Assembly: GCA_049642725.1 (NCBI GenBank)
Contig: JBARPC010000030.1
Coordinates: 1 to 10,216, forward strand
Direction of reading: 5' to 3'
Source of the DNA: JAGLYZ01 sp049642725
GTDB taxonomy: Bacteria; Patescibacteriota; Minisyncoccia; Minisyncoccales; JAGMDC01
Length of the DNA: 10,216 nt
Made by a program: the position numbers and the translations under genes. Position 1 is the first letter of the stretch; the number at the start of each line of letters is the position of its first letter. Of the stretch, positions 6,617-10,216 are shown piece by piece. Below the pieces are notes generated by a model. That model was given only the letters and a program-made list of their open reading frames with translations. It was not told the DNA's origin and ran no database searches.

Positions 6617-7146
6617 CCAATAAAATAGCAATGATTATTGCGCATAGGGATTTCAGGGATGAGGAATACTTTATTCCTAAACGTATTCTAATGAGTAGAA
6701 ATTTTGAAATTATAACTGTAAGCACTTCCAATGAAAAAGCTATCGGCATGCATGGAGGCGAGGTAAGAATAGACGCAATTATAGATAGTTTAATCGTAGA
6801 TGATTTTGACGCTCTTTTATTCATTGGCGGCGCAGGAGTTATAGATAATATAGATAATCATGAATTTCATAGAGCGGCTAAGACAGCAGTTGAAAAAGGT
6901 AAGGTTTTGGGAGCAATTTGCGTTGCTCCAATGATTTTAGCAAAAGCCGGTGTTTTGAATGGCAGAAAGGCAACTGTTTGGTCAAGTCCGATGAATAAAA
7001 ACCCTATTAAGGTCTTAGAAGAAAACGGAGCTGTTTATGAAGAAGATACAGTTGTTGTGGATAAAAAAATTATTACTGCCAATGGTCCTTTAGCCGCTGA
7101 TCAGTTTGCCCAAACGGTAGCAGAGGCATTAACCCCCACACCATAA
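6613..7146 (+). CDS. DJ-1/PfpI family protein
   Basis: A 177-residue class I glutamine amidotransferase-like protein of the DJ-1/PfpI superfamily. The nucleophile elbow is GAICVAPMILAKAG with Cys103, preceded by the glycine-rich LLFIGGAG (68-75). An acidic residue near the start (Glu17 in RDEEYF) matches the conserved Glu beside the DJ-1 cysteine. Members act as chaperones, deglycase/glyoxalase-like enzymes or proteases; the sequence does not decide which. It overlaps mltG by ATGA, so it is coupled to it. The last codons (TPTP) are made by the left inverted repeat of the next gene cassette, so the original C-terminus may have been replaced. Confidence 0.85.
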   Translation: MTNKIAMIIAHRDFRDEEYFIPKRILMSRNFEIITVSTSNEKAIGMHGGEVRIDAIIDSLIVDDFDALLFIGGAGVIDNIDNHEFHRAAKTAVEKGKVLGAICVAPMILAKAGVLNGRKATVWSSPMNKNPIKVLEENGAVYEEDTVVVDKKIITANGPLAADQFAQTVAEALTPTP

Positions 7147-7153
7147 CGAGTTT
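7131..7153. repeat. Left inverted repeat of the GIY-YIG cassette
   Basis: AACCCCCACACCA followed by TAACGAGTTT. The reverse complement occurs at 7418-7439 with one base missing. It contains the DJ-1 stop codon. Confidence 0.8.
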
Positions 7154-7161
7154 TTAGAATT

Positions 7162-7419
7162 ATGTTCTATGTTTATATACTCAAAAGCGTAAAAGATAAA
7201 CAACTTTATCTCGGCTACACTAACGATTTAAGAAGAAGAGTTAAAGAACATAATTCCAAGTTGAATATATCCACCAGATCAAGAACGCCTTTTAAGTTAG
7301 TATACTATGAGGCATACACATCGAGAGAAGATGCTGTTCATAGAGAACATAATCTAAAACTTAGGGCTAAATCTTTAAGGCAACTGAAACTTAGGATAAA
7401 AAAGAGTTTAGAATATTAA
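7162..7419 (+). CDS. Small GIY-YIG nuclease domain protein (YhbQ/UvrC-like)
   Basis: An 85-residue single-domain GIY-YIG protein. YVYIL (3-7) stands for the GIY strand, YLGYTNDLRRRVKEHN (16-31) holds the YIG strand and the conserved Arg and His, and DAVHREHNLK (58-66) has the metal-binding Glu62. The length is usual for the stand-alone YhbQ-like group, for which DNA repair or structure-specific nuclease roles are suspected. The family also includes homing endonucleases. No SD is seen; the start is 15 nt after the DJ-1 stop. The gene fills the interval between two inverted repeats, which suggests a mobile cassette, though operon read-through could equally express it. Confidence 0.85.
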   Translation: MFYVYILKSVKDKQLYLGYTNDLRRRVKEHNSKLNISTRSRTPFKLVYYEAYTSREDAVHREHNLKLRAKSLRQLKLRIKKSLEY

Positions 7420-7439
7420 ACTCGTTTGGTGTGGGGGTT
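7418..7439. repeat. Right inverted repeat of the GIY-YIG cassette
   Basis: AAACTCGTTTGGTGTGGGGG followed by TT, the inverse of 7131-7153. It starts on the GIY-YIG stop codon, and its last two bases are the first bases of the TTGACA box of the rplJ promoter. Confidence 0.8.
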
Positions 7440-7465
7440 GACAGGGGACAGGTAATTCGTATAAT
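7438..7465 (+). promoter_or_regulatory. Strong promoter of the rplJ-rplL operon
   Basis: TTGACA (7438-7443), a 16-nt spacer and TATAAT (7460-7465), both boxes at consensus. A run of five G lies directly before the -35 box, as at the promoters at 8680 and 8838. Confidence 0.9.
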
Positions 7466-7471
7466 TAAAGT

Positions 7472-7569
7472 GTCCATAGACAGCAGGTTTATCCAGTTAA
7501 CAGGGTAAGTAAATCCTGCCGAGGAAAAGCGTGTTTAACTTTTTCTGTCTATGGAAGACAGATTTTTTA
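7472..7569 (+). promoter_or_regulatory. Ribosomal protein L10 leader with attenuator
   Basis: CCATAGACAG (7474-7483) pairs with CTGTCTATGG (7545-7554), closing a structure with the inner stem GCAGG (7483-7487) / CCTGC (7515-7519) and CCTGCCGAGG. This matches the known L10(L12)4-binding leader of bacterial rplJ operons. CTGTCT (7545-7550) can instead pair with AGACAG (7556-7561), followed by ATTTTTT, giving an intrinsic terminator that excludes the long stem. I infer feedback: the fold decides whether transcription continues into rplJ. Confidence 0.85.
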
Positions 7570-7586
7570 ATTTGAGGGAAGCGAAC

Positions 7587-8105
7587 ATGGCAAAAACAAA
7601 AGAAGAAAAACAAAAAGTCATTCAGGAATTAAAAGAAAAAATAAAAAAGCAAAAAAGCATTGTTTTTGTGGATTTTTCCGGTTTGAAAGTAGATGTAATA
7701 ACTGAATTGAGAAAAGAAATGAGAAAGAAAGATTGCGAGTTTAAAGTAGCTAAAAAAACTTTAATAGAAACAGCTTTAAAAGATTTGAAAAACGATATAA
7801 GCAAGAAAGCGAGAGAGATGCAGGGAGAAATCGGCGTTGGCTTTGGTTATAAAGACGAGATTATGCCTTTTAAAATTTTAGGAGATTGCGCCAAGGAACA
7901 GGAGAATCTGAAATTATTAGCCGGGGTAATAGGCGAGGAATTTTTAGGGCAAGAACAAGCTATTGTTTTATCTGAACTGCCGACTAGAGAAGAAATTACA
8001 GCAAGAATAATAGGAAGCATTAAAGCGCCAATTTCTAATTTAGTTTATGCCCTTCAGGGCAACATTAAAGGTCTGATGTATATTTTAAGTAAACTCAAAA
8101 CATAA
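7587..8105 (+). CDS. rplJ: 50S ribosomal protein L10
   Basis: A 172-residue L10 (uL10), the base of the ribosomal stalk, which holds L7/L12 dimers and takes part in recruiting translation factors. Typical L10 patterns are IVFVDFSGLKVDVITELRKE (about 25-44) and FKVAKKTLIETAL (about 52-64), with an L12-binding C-terminal helix (LVYALQGNIKGLMYILSKLK). I chose the ATG at 7587 because it has the SD-like GAGGG eight bases upstream and starts with the usual MAKTKEEK. A longer frame opens at 7551, but that ATG lies inside the leader attenuator. The gene is controlled by the L10 leader and followed by rplL. Confidence 0.95.
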   Translation: MAKTKEEKQKVIQELKEKIKKQKSIVFVDFSGLKVDVITELRKEMRKKDCEFKVAKKTLIETALKDLKNDISKKAREMQGEIGVGFGYKDEIMPFKILGDCAKEQENLKLLAGVIGEEFLGQEQAIVLSELPTREEITARIIGSIKAPISNLVYALQGNIKGLMYILSKLKT

Positions 8106-8172
8106 ATTTTCAATTTTCAATTTTCATTAGATTTCCAATTAGAAATTTAATAGAAATTAGAAATTGAAAATT
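8105..8172. repeat. AT-rich inverted repeat with three heptads between rplJ and rplL
   Basis: AATTTTC is repeated three times without error (8105-8125), and AAATTGAAAATT (8161-8172) is complementary to the start of that array. The 74-nt gap can form a weak hairpin just before the rplL start. It may tune the rplJ:rplL ratio, for example by processing or by exposing the rplL start, which has no SD. Confidence 0.55.
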
Positions 8173-8179
8173 AAAAAAC

Positions 8180-8590
8180 ATGGTTGAAGAAAAAAAAGAG
8201 GAAAAAATTGTCGTTCCAGAGAAGTTTAAAAAACTTGTAGAAAATATTGAACAGCTCTCTGTTTTGGATTTGGCGGAGCTGGTAAAAATATTAGAGAAGA
8301 AGTTTGGTGTTTCAGCAGTGGCGCCGGTAGCAGCTGCTCCGGCAGCCGCCTCCGCTGAAAAGGAAGAAAAATCAGTTTTCAATATTGAGCTCACTGGTAT
8401 TGGCGATAAGAAAATTGAAGTCATTAAAGCGGTAAAAGATGTTACTGAAAAAGGATTGAAAGAAGCAAAAGACTTAGTTGACGCGGCGGCAAGTTCTCCA
8501 CAGCTCATTAAAGAAAATGTTAAGAAAGAAGAAGCAGAGGAAATCAAGAAAAAATTTGAAGCGGCTGGCGCTAAAGTAGAATTGAAATAA
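8180..8590 (+). CDS. rplL: 50S ribosomal protein L7/L12
   Basis: A 136-residue stalk protein that recruits and activates translation GTPases. The N-terminal dimerisation domain has the pattern LSVLDLAELVKILEKKFGVS (about 26-45). The Ala-rich hinge (APVAAAPAAASA) follows. The C-terminal factor-binding domain reads KKIEVIKAVKDVTEKGLKEA, then KDLVDAA and ends EAAGAKVELK. The N-terminus has a charged extension of about 15 residues. No SD precedes the ATG, so translation may rely on rplJ coupling or on the AT-rich hairpin upstream. Confidence 0.96.
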   Translation: MVEEKKEEKIVVPEKFKKLVENIEQLSVLDLAELVKILEKKFGVSAVAPVAAAPAAASAEKEEKSVFNIELTGIGDKKIEVIKAVKDVTEKGLKEAKDLVDAAASSPQLIKENVKKEEAEEIKKKFEAAGAKVELK

Positions 8591-8591
8591 A

Positions 8592-8692
8592 GTTGACCCC
8601 CCACCACTTTGTCAAAACACAAAATAGATGAGGAAATATTTAGGAAATTTTAGATAGCGTTTTACAAAGTGGTGGGGGGTTGACATATTTTT
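8592..8692 (+). terminator. Long inverted repeat after rplL, probable terminator fused to the next promoter
   Basis: The left arm (8592-8618) pairs with the right arm (8659-8684) over about 26 bp, with one bulged C and two G-U wobbles, around a 40-nt loop. ATATTTTT follows. The core of the right arm is ACAAAGTGGTGGGGGGTTGA. It carries the -35 box of the next promoter, so terminator and promoter share bases. Confidence 0.6.
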
Positions 8693-8707
8693 CTTATCTG
8701 TTATAAT
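8680..8707 (+). promoter_or_regulatory. Promoter of small RNA 1
   Basis: TTGACA (8680-8685), a 16-nt spacer and TATAAT (8702-8707), both boxes at consensus, with six G directly before the -35 box. No open reading frame follows, so the product is probably an RNA. Confidence 0.8.
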
Positions 8708-8712
8708 TATGA

Positions 8713-8829
8713 TATAAAAAGCATAGTGTGATTACTATGCTTTTTATAAACCAAAAGAGTTATTTTTGGGCGTCGGCTAAATGAATTTTTTTCCTCCTTA
8801 GTTCGACGCCCAAAAATGGCTCTTTTTTT
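8713..8829 (+). ncRNA. Candidate small RNA 1, long hairpin with a CCUCC loop
   Basis: After the promoter comes a perfect 15-bp hairpin (8713-8727 with 8734-8748, loop GTGATT). A second, longer hairpin follows: AAAAGAG (8753-8759) with CTCTTTT (8820-8826), a 2x2 internal loop, and ATTTTTGGGCGTCG (8762-8775) with CGACGCCCAAAAAT (8804-8817). CTAA/TTAG can extend the stem inward. Its loop holds TTTTTTTCCTCC (8786-8797), an anti-SD sequence. It ends in seven T, a typical intrinsic terminator. No ORF is present. The first hairpin also has a T-rich 3' side and might itself stop transcription, giving a very short RNA. I do not recognise an Rfam family. Confidence 0.6.
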
Positions 8830-8837
8830 GATGGGGG

Positions 8838-8865
8838 TTGACAAGGTTCTATGGTTTTGTAATAT
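8838..8865 (+). promoter_or_regulatory. Promoter of small RNA 2
   Basis: TTGACA (8838-8843), a 16-nt spacer and TAATAT (8860-8865), again with five G before the -35 box. ATATAAAAAGCA near the expected start (8862-8873) repeats the sequence at 8712-8723 at the start of small RNA 1 except for its last base. Confidence 0.7.
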
Positions 8866-8870
8866 AAAAA

Positions 8871-9028
8871 GCAATCAGGTCTTGACATTCATTAATCTGC
8901 TTAGAGGAGGAAACTAAGTAGTAGTTGGTGTTATTTAAACAAAACAAAGTGGTGAATACAGATATTAAAATTTCCTCGCGGATCCGAGAGGACTTTAAAT
9001 GTCCTGTCAGGTGAAACGAGGTTTTTTT
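8871..9028 (+). ncRNA. Candidate small RNA 2, SD-displaying hairpin family
   Basis: CTGCTTAG (8897-8904) pairs with CTAAGTAG (8914-8921), leaving AGGAGGAAA in the loop. About 40 nt later the box ATATTAAAATTTCCTCGC (8962-8979) begins the 3' structure: CCTCG (8974-8978) with CGAGG (9017-9021), enclosing AGGAC-TTTAAAT-GTCCT, then seven T. The 5' hairpin, the box and the terminator all recur in small RNA 3. A GTG-started frame of 28 codons (8928-9014) lies inside but is too far from the AGGAGG to be convincing. I do not recognise a known family. Confidence 0.65.
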
Positions 9029-9077
9029 ATTTTCAATAGTTTTAGCTCTTTTTAGGTAAAATATGGAGGTGGTATAA

Positions 9078-9218
9078 ATGAATGAAACAGAATGGAAAAG
9101 GTGTTTGGATACAGAAAGGAACGCTTGGCTTGCCGGTGTCGCATTAGGAATAATAATAGGAATAATAATTGGACTTTTTTTGGGGTATGCTCTATTTGTA
9201 GAAAGTATTGCTCTATAG
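9078..9218 (+). CDS. Small single-helix membrane protein, unknown function
   Basis: A 46-residue protein starting MNETEWKRCLDTERNAWLAG, then one membrane helix at about 18-41 rich in Ile and Gly, ending FVESIAL. Three GxxxG-like steps (GIIIGIIIGLFLG) suggest helix packing or self-association. A strong SD (GGAGGTGG, 9065-9072) precedes the ATG at the right distance. Its stop overlaps the SD of the next gene. It is the first of four tiny genes in one operon. I do not recognise the family. Short hydrophobic proteins like this include phage holins, toxins and membrane-complex subunits, with no evidence here to choose. Confidence 0.7.
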   Translation: MNETEWKRCLDTERNAWLAGVALGIIIGIIIGLFLGYALFVESIAL

Positions 9219-9231
9219 GAGGAAAGAAAAA

Positions 9232-9561
9232 ATGGAAAGAACGGATTATATCAACCTGACGCCAACAGAATTATTGAATAAGGCGTATCAGGAAAGAATG
9301 GAAAAGGAGGTGAAAGAAATGAAACCAAAAGATTTAATAAAGGGAGTAGGTTTTTCCTTGATAAGGACGAAGGGAAAATGTAGTAGATGCGGCGAAGAAG
9401 GCGAAGTGATGCTGGTGCGGGCTTTTATAAAGTATCAAGACCCTGAGATAGGAGTGTTAAAAACAACGGAATGGGACGTCAACTGGTGTCCGTGGTGCTA
9501 TAATGATATGATGGGACTTGAACAGAAGTCGGATGAGCAGATAGAGGGATTGTATGTGTAG
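9232..9561 (+). CDS. Small CxxC...CxxC protein, unknown function
   Basis: A 109-residue protein. The N-terminal half (1-45) is charged and probably helical. The C-terminal half has CSRC (about 58-61) and CPWC (about 93-96), spaced as a zinc ribbon. The ATG at 9232 is chosen because AGGAGG (9217-9222) lies nine bases upstream; a longer frame from 9208 would overlap the previous gene. A second strong site, AAGGAGGT (9304-9311), precedes an in-frame ATG at 9319, so a shorter form starting MKPKDLIKGVGF that keeps the zinc motifs may also be made. The family is not recognised. The operon and strong SDs resemble phage or plasmid small genes. Confidence 0.7.
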   Translation: MERTDYINLTPTELLNKAYQERMEKEVKEMKPKDLIKGVGFSLIRTKGKCSRCGEEGEVMLVRAFIKYQDPEIGVLKTTEWDVNWCPWCYNDMMGLEQKSDEQIEGLYV

Positions 9562-9572
9562 AGGTGAGAAAA

Positions 9573-9734
9573 ATGACAATAGGTTATCTGTTGAAGCAAA
9601 TACAGGAAAACTATAAGATACTGCGAGACACCGAGTATTACTTCTGCTGTAATTGCGAGCGAATACTGGAAGTAAATCAAGACCAATGCCCGACCTGCGG
9701 GTCAGAGATAAAAGTAAGGGTGGTGCCGGTATGA
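9573..9734 (+). CDS. Small zinc-ribbon protein, unknown function
   Basis: A 53-residue protein starting MTIGYLLKQIQENYKILRDT. A short helical part is followed by FCCNCERI and CPTCGSE: Cys25-x2-Cys28 and Cys39-x2-Cys42 form a compact rubredoxin-like zinc ribbon, with an extra Cys26. GAGGTG (9561-9566) serves as SD and overlaps the end of the previous gene. The stop TGA overlaps the next start (ATGA). It would bind nucleic acid or protein. No specific family is recognised. Confidence 0.7.
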   Translation: MTIGYLLKQIQENYKILRDTEYYFCCNCERILEVNQDQCPTCGSEIKVRVVPV

Positions 9735-9841
9735 ACGCTGACTATGAGGAATATATGGAAAAACGGGAAAAGCTTATCAAAGAGGGATTGAATTTTCCAG
9801 TCGCTACAGAAATTGCCTGTAAACAAAAAAATAAAAAATAG
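9731..9841 (+). CDS. 36-residue helical peptide, unknown function
   Basis: It reads MNADYEEYMEKREKLIKEGL, then NFPVATEIACKQKNKK, a charged helix followed by a basic tail. The start overlaps the previous stop by ATGA, and GGGTGGTG lies just upstream. A longer frame opens at 9653, but that part overlaps the zinc-ribbon gene in another phase and lacks an SD. A terminator follows immediately. The family is not recognised. The coupling to its neighbour is the main support. Confidence 0.55.
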   Translation: MNADYEEYMEKREKLIKEGLNFPVATEIACKQKNKK

Positions 9842-9874
9842 AGGAGTGTTTCTATTTTTACTCCTCGCTTTTTT
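9841..9874 (+). terminator. Terminator of the small-gene operon
   Basis: GAGGAGT (9841-9847) and ACTCCTC (9860-9866) form a 7-bp stem with a 12-nt loop, followed by GCTTTTTT. It starts at the last base of the final stop codon. Confidence 0.85.
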
Positions 9875-9875
9875 C

Positions 9876-9901
9876 CAGCTCTTAATTTTAATTGAGAGCT
9901 G
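9876..9901. repeat. 26-bp near-perfect palindrome
   Basis: CAGCTCTTAATT pairs with AATTGAGAGCTG with one G-T wobble around a TT centre. On the minus strand an A-rich run follows rather than a T run, so it is not an obvious terminator. It could be a backup hairpin or a protein site between two transcription units. Confidence 0.5.
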
Positions 9902-9914
9902 AAAAGAAGGGGGC

Positions 9915-9923
9915 TGTGGATAA
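9915..9923 (-). promoter_or_regulatory. Single perfect DnaA-box match
   Basis: TGTGGATAA is the reverse complement of the consensus TTATCCACA, 8 bp before the -35 box of small RNA 3. No cluster of boxes is seen, so this is not an origin. It may be chance or local regulation. Confidence 0.3.
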
Positions 9924-9931
9924 CTTTACTG

Positions 9932-9960
9932 TTGACTTTTATTTTAGTTAATTATAGTAT
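9932..9960 (+). promoter_or_regulatory. Promoter of small RNA 3
   Basis: TTGACT (9932-9937), a 17-nt spacer and TAGTAT (9955-9960), the same boxes and spacing as the DUF502 promoter. Confidence 0.65.
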
Positions 9961-9965
9961 AACAA

Positions 9966-10110
9966 AATAAAAAGACAAAGTTATTTAGTGGAGGAACTAA
10001 ATAAATTATCAGTGAATTTGGAGTCATTAATATTAAATAATAATGATTTTAGAATATTAAAACTTCTTCGCAAAATTCAAAGATGTTTTTGAAATGCGAA
10101 GGGGTTTTTT
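9966..10110 (+). ncRNA. Candidate small RNA 3, SD-displaying hairpin family
   Basis: A perfect 9-bp hairpin, TTATTTAGT (9981-9989) with ACTAAATAA (9996-10004), shows GGAGGA in its loop. About 49 nt later comes ATATTAAAACTTCTTCGC (10054-10071), identical to small RNA 2 at 16 of 18 positions. The terminator pairs CTTCGCA (10066-10072) with TGCGAAG (10095-10101), extends through wobble pairs to AAAAC/GTTTT, has an inner TTCAAA/TTTGAA hairpin, and ends in six T. No start codon is suitably placed after the GGAGG, so I favour an RNA product. It is the second member of the family seen at 8871-9028. Confidence 0.65.
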
Positions 10111-10133
10111 AATTTAAAAATAAAAAGGTCGGG

Positions 10134-10157
10134 TTGTAAGTTTTCCTAAACTTACAA
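10134..10157. repeat. Perfect 10-bp hairpin upstream of the last gene
   Basis: TTGTAAGTTT and AAACTTACAA around TCCT, followed by four A. It sits 31 bp before the ATG at 10189. With no T run on the + strand it is more likely a 5' leader or operator element. On the minus strand an A/T-rich run follows, which is inconclusive. Confidence 0.5.
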
Positions 10158-10188
10158 AAAGATTATAAAATTAATTTAGAACAAAAAA

Positions 10189-10216
10189 ATGAACAAAAAA
10201 ATTCTAATTAGTTTAA
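10189..10216 (+). CDS. Start of a gene cut by the window end
   Basis: ATG at 10189 opens a frame reading MNKKILISL to the edge. Lysines followed by hydrophobic residues look like the start of a signal peptide or membrane anchor. No SD is seen (only an A-rich run). Too little remains to name it. Confidence 0.4.

Noticed and set aside
7551..7586. Earlier ATG for L10 at 7551
   Set aside because: It lies in the leader attenuator loop and lacks an SD; the ATG at 7587 has one and gives the normal L10 start.
8110..8622. Long open frame on the minus strand over rplL
   Set aside because: It is antisense to an unmistakable L7/L12 gene, is Ser/Phe-rich as expected for a shadow frame, and has no SD or promoter.
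8713..8829. Small RNA 1 transcribed from the minus strand, with a GGAGGAAA loop
   Set aside because: The sequence would fit the RNA 2/3 loop in part, but no good minus-strand promoter is visible, whereas the plus strand has a consensus promoter and a T-run terminator.
8928..9014. A 28-codon GTG frame inside small RNA 2
   Set aside because: The start is 17 nt from AGGAGG, which is held in a hairpin; the frame runs through the terminator fold and has no counterpart in small RNA 3.
8713..9028. 6S RNA, SRP RNA, tmRNA or RNase P RNA
   Set aside because: The diagnostic sequences of these RNAs are not seen, and the lengths and folds do not fit.
9653..9730. Longer start for the 36-residue peptide
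   Set aside because: The extra part is out of phase over the zinc-ribbon gene and lacks an SD, while ATG 9731 overlaps the previous stop as ATGA.
9915..9923. Replication origin
   Set aside because: Only one DnaA box, with no cluster or neighbouring dnaA/dnaN genes.
1..10216. tRNA or rRNA genes
   Set aside because: No cloverleaf with a T-loop GGTTCRA pattern and no rRNA signature was seen on either strand.

Overview
The window is an AT-rich stretch of bacterial DNA with tightly packed genes, almost all on the + strand. Compact genes, frequent ATGA or TAATG-type overlaps, weak Shine-Dalgarno (SD) sites in the housekeeping genes, short protein versions and the gene mix suggest a Patescibacteria/CPR genome (Parcubacteria-like). 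This placement is an inference from style, with no marker phylogeny. The standard bacterial code fits, with TGA used as a stop.

Region 1 (1-946): a broken N-terminal fragment of a DUF3800 protein, a stretch with no gene, then a monocistronic DUF502 membrane protein with a clear promoter and terminator. Region 2 (1013-7146): a long operon. It holds a MacA-like adaptor, a MacB-type ABC ATPase and permease (an efflux or lipoprotein/peptide export system), Pcm (protein repair methyltransferase), a four-helix-bundle protein, MltG (glycan chain terminase) and a DJ-1/PfpI protein. Three GC-rich palindromic insertions lie in frame inside pcm and mltG. The four-helix-bundle gene is bracketed by two 28-bp arrays of 7-nt repeats in opposite orientation. 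Region 3 (7131-8690): a GIY-YIG nuclease gene sits between 22-nt inverted repeats, followed by the rplJ-rplL operon with a strong promoter, an L10 leader and an attenuator.

Region 4 (8592-10216) is the most unusual part. Three apparent stand-alone small RNA genes each have their own promoter and a terminator. The first (about 8713-8829) is a long hairpin with an anti-SD CCUCC loop. The second and third (about 8871-9028 and 9966-10110) look like members of one family. Each has a 5' hairpin showing GGAGGAA in its loop, a shared ATATTAAAA-TTC-TCGC box, and a terminator hairpin, with compensatory base changes in both stems. Between them lies an operon of four tiny genes with strong SD sites: a one-helix membrane protein, two CxxC zinc-binding proteins and a 36-residue peptide. 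The window ends in the first codons of a further gene.

The main candidates for something undescribed are the SD-mimic / anti-SD RNA set, the heptad-bracketed four-helix-bundle gene, the palindromic coding insertions and the GIY-YIG cassette.
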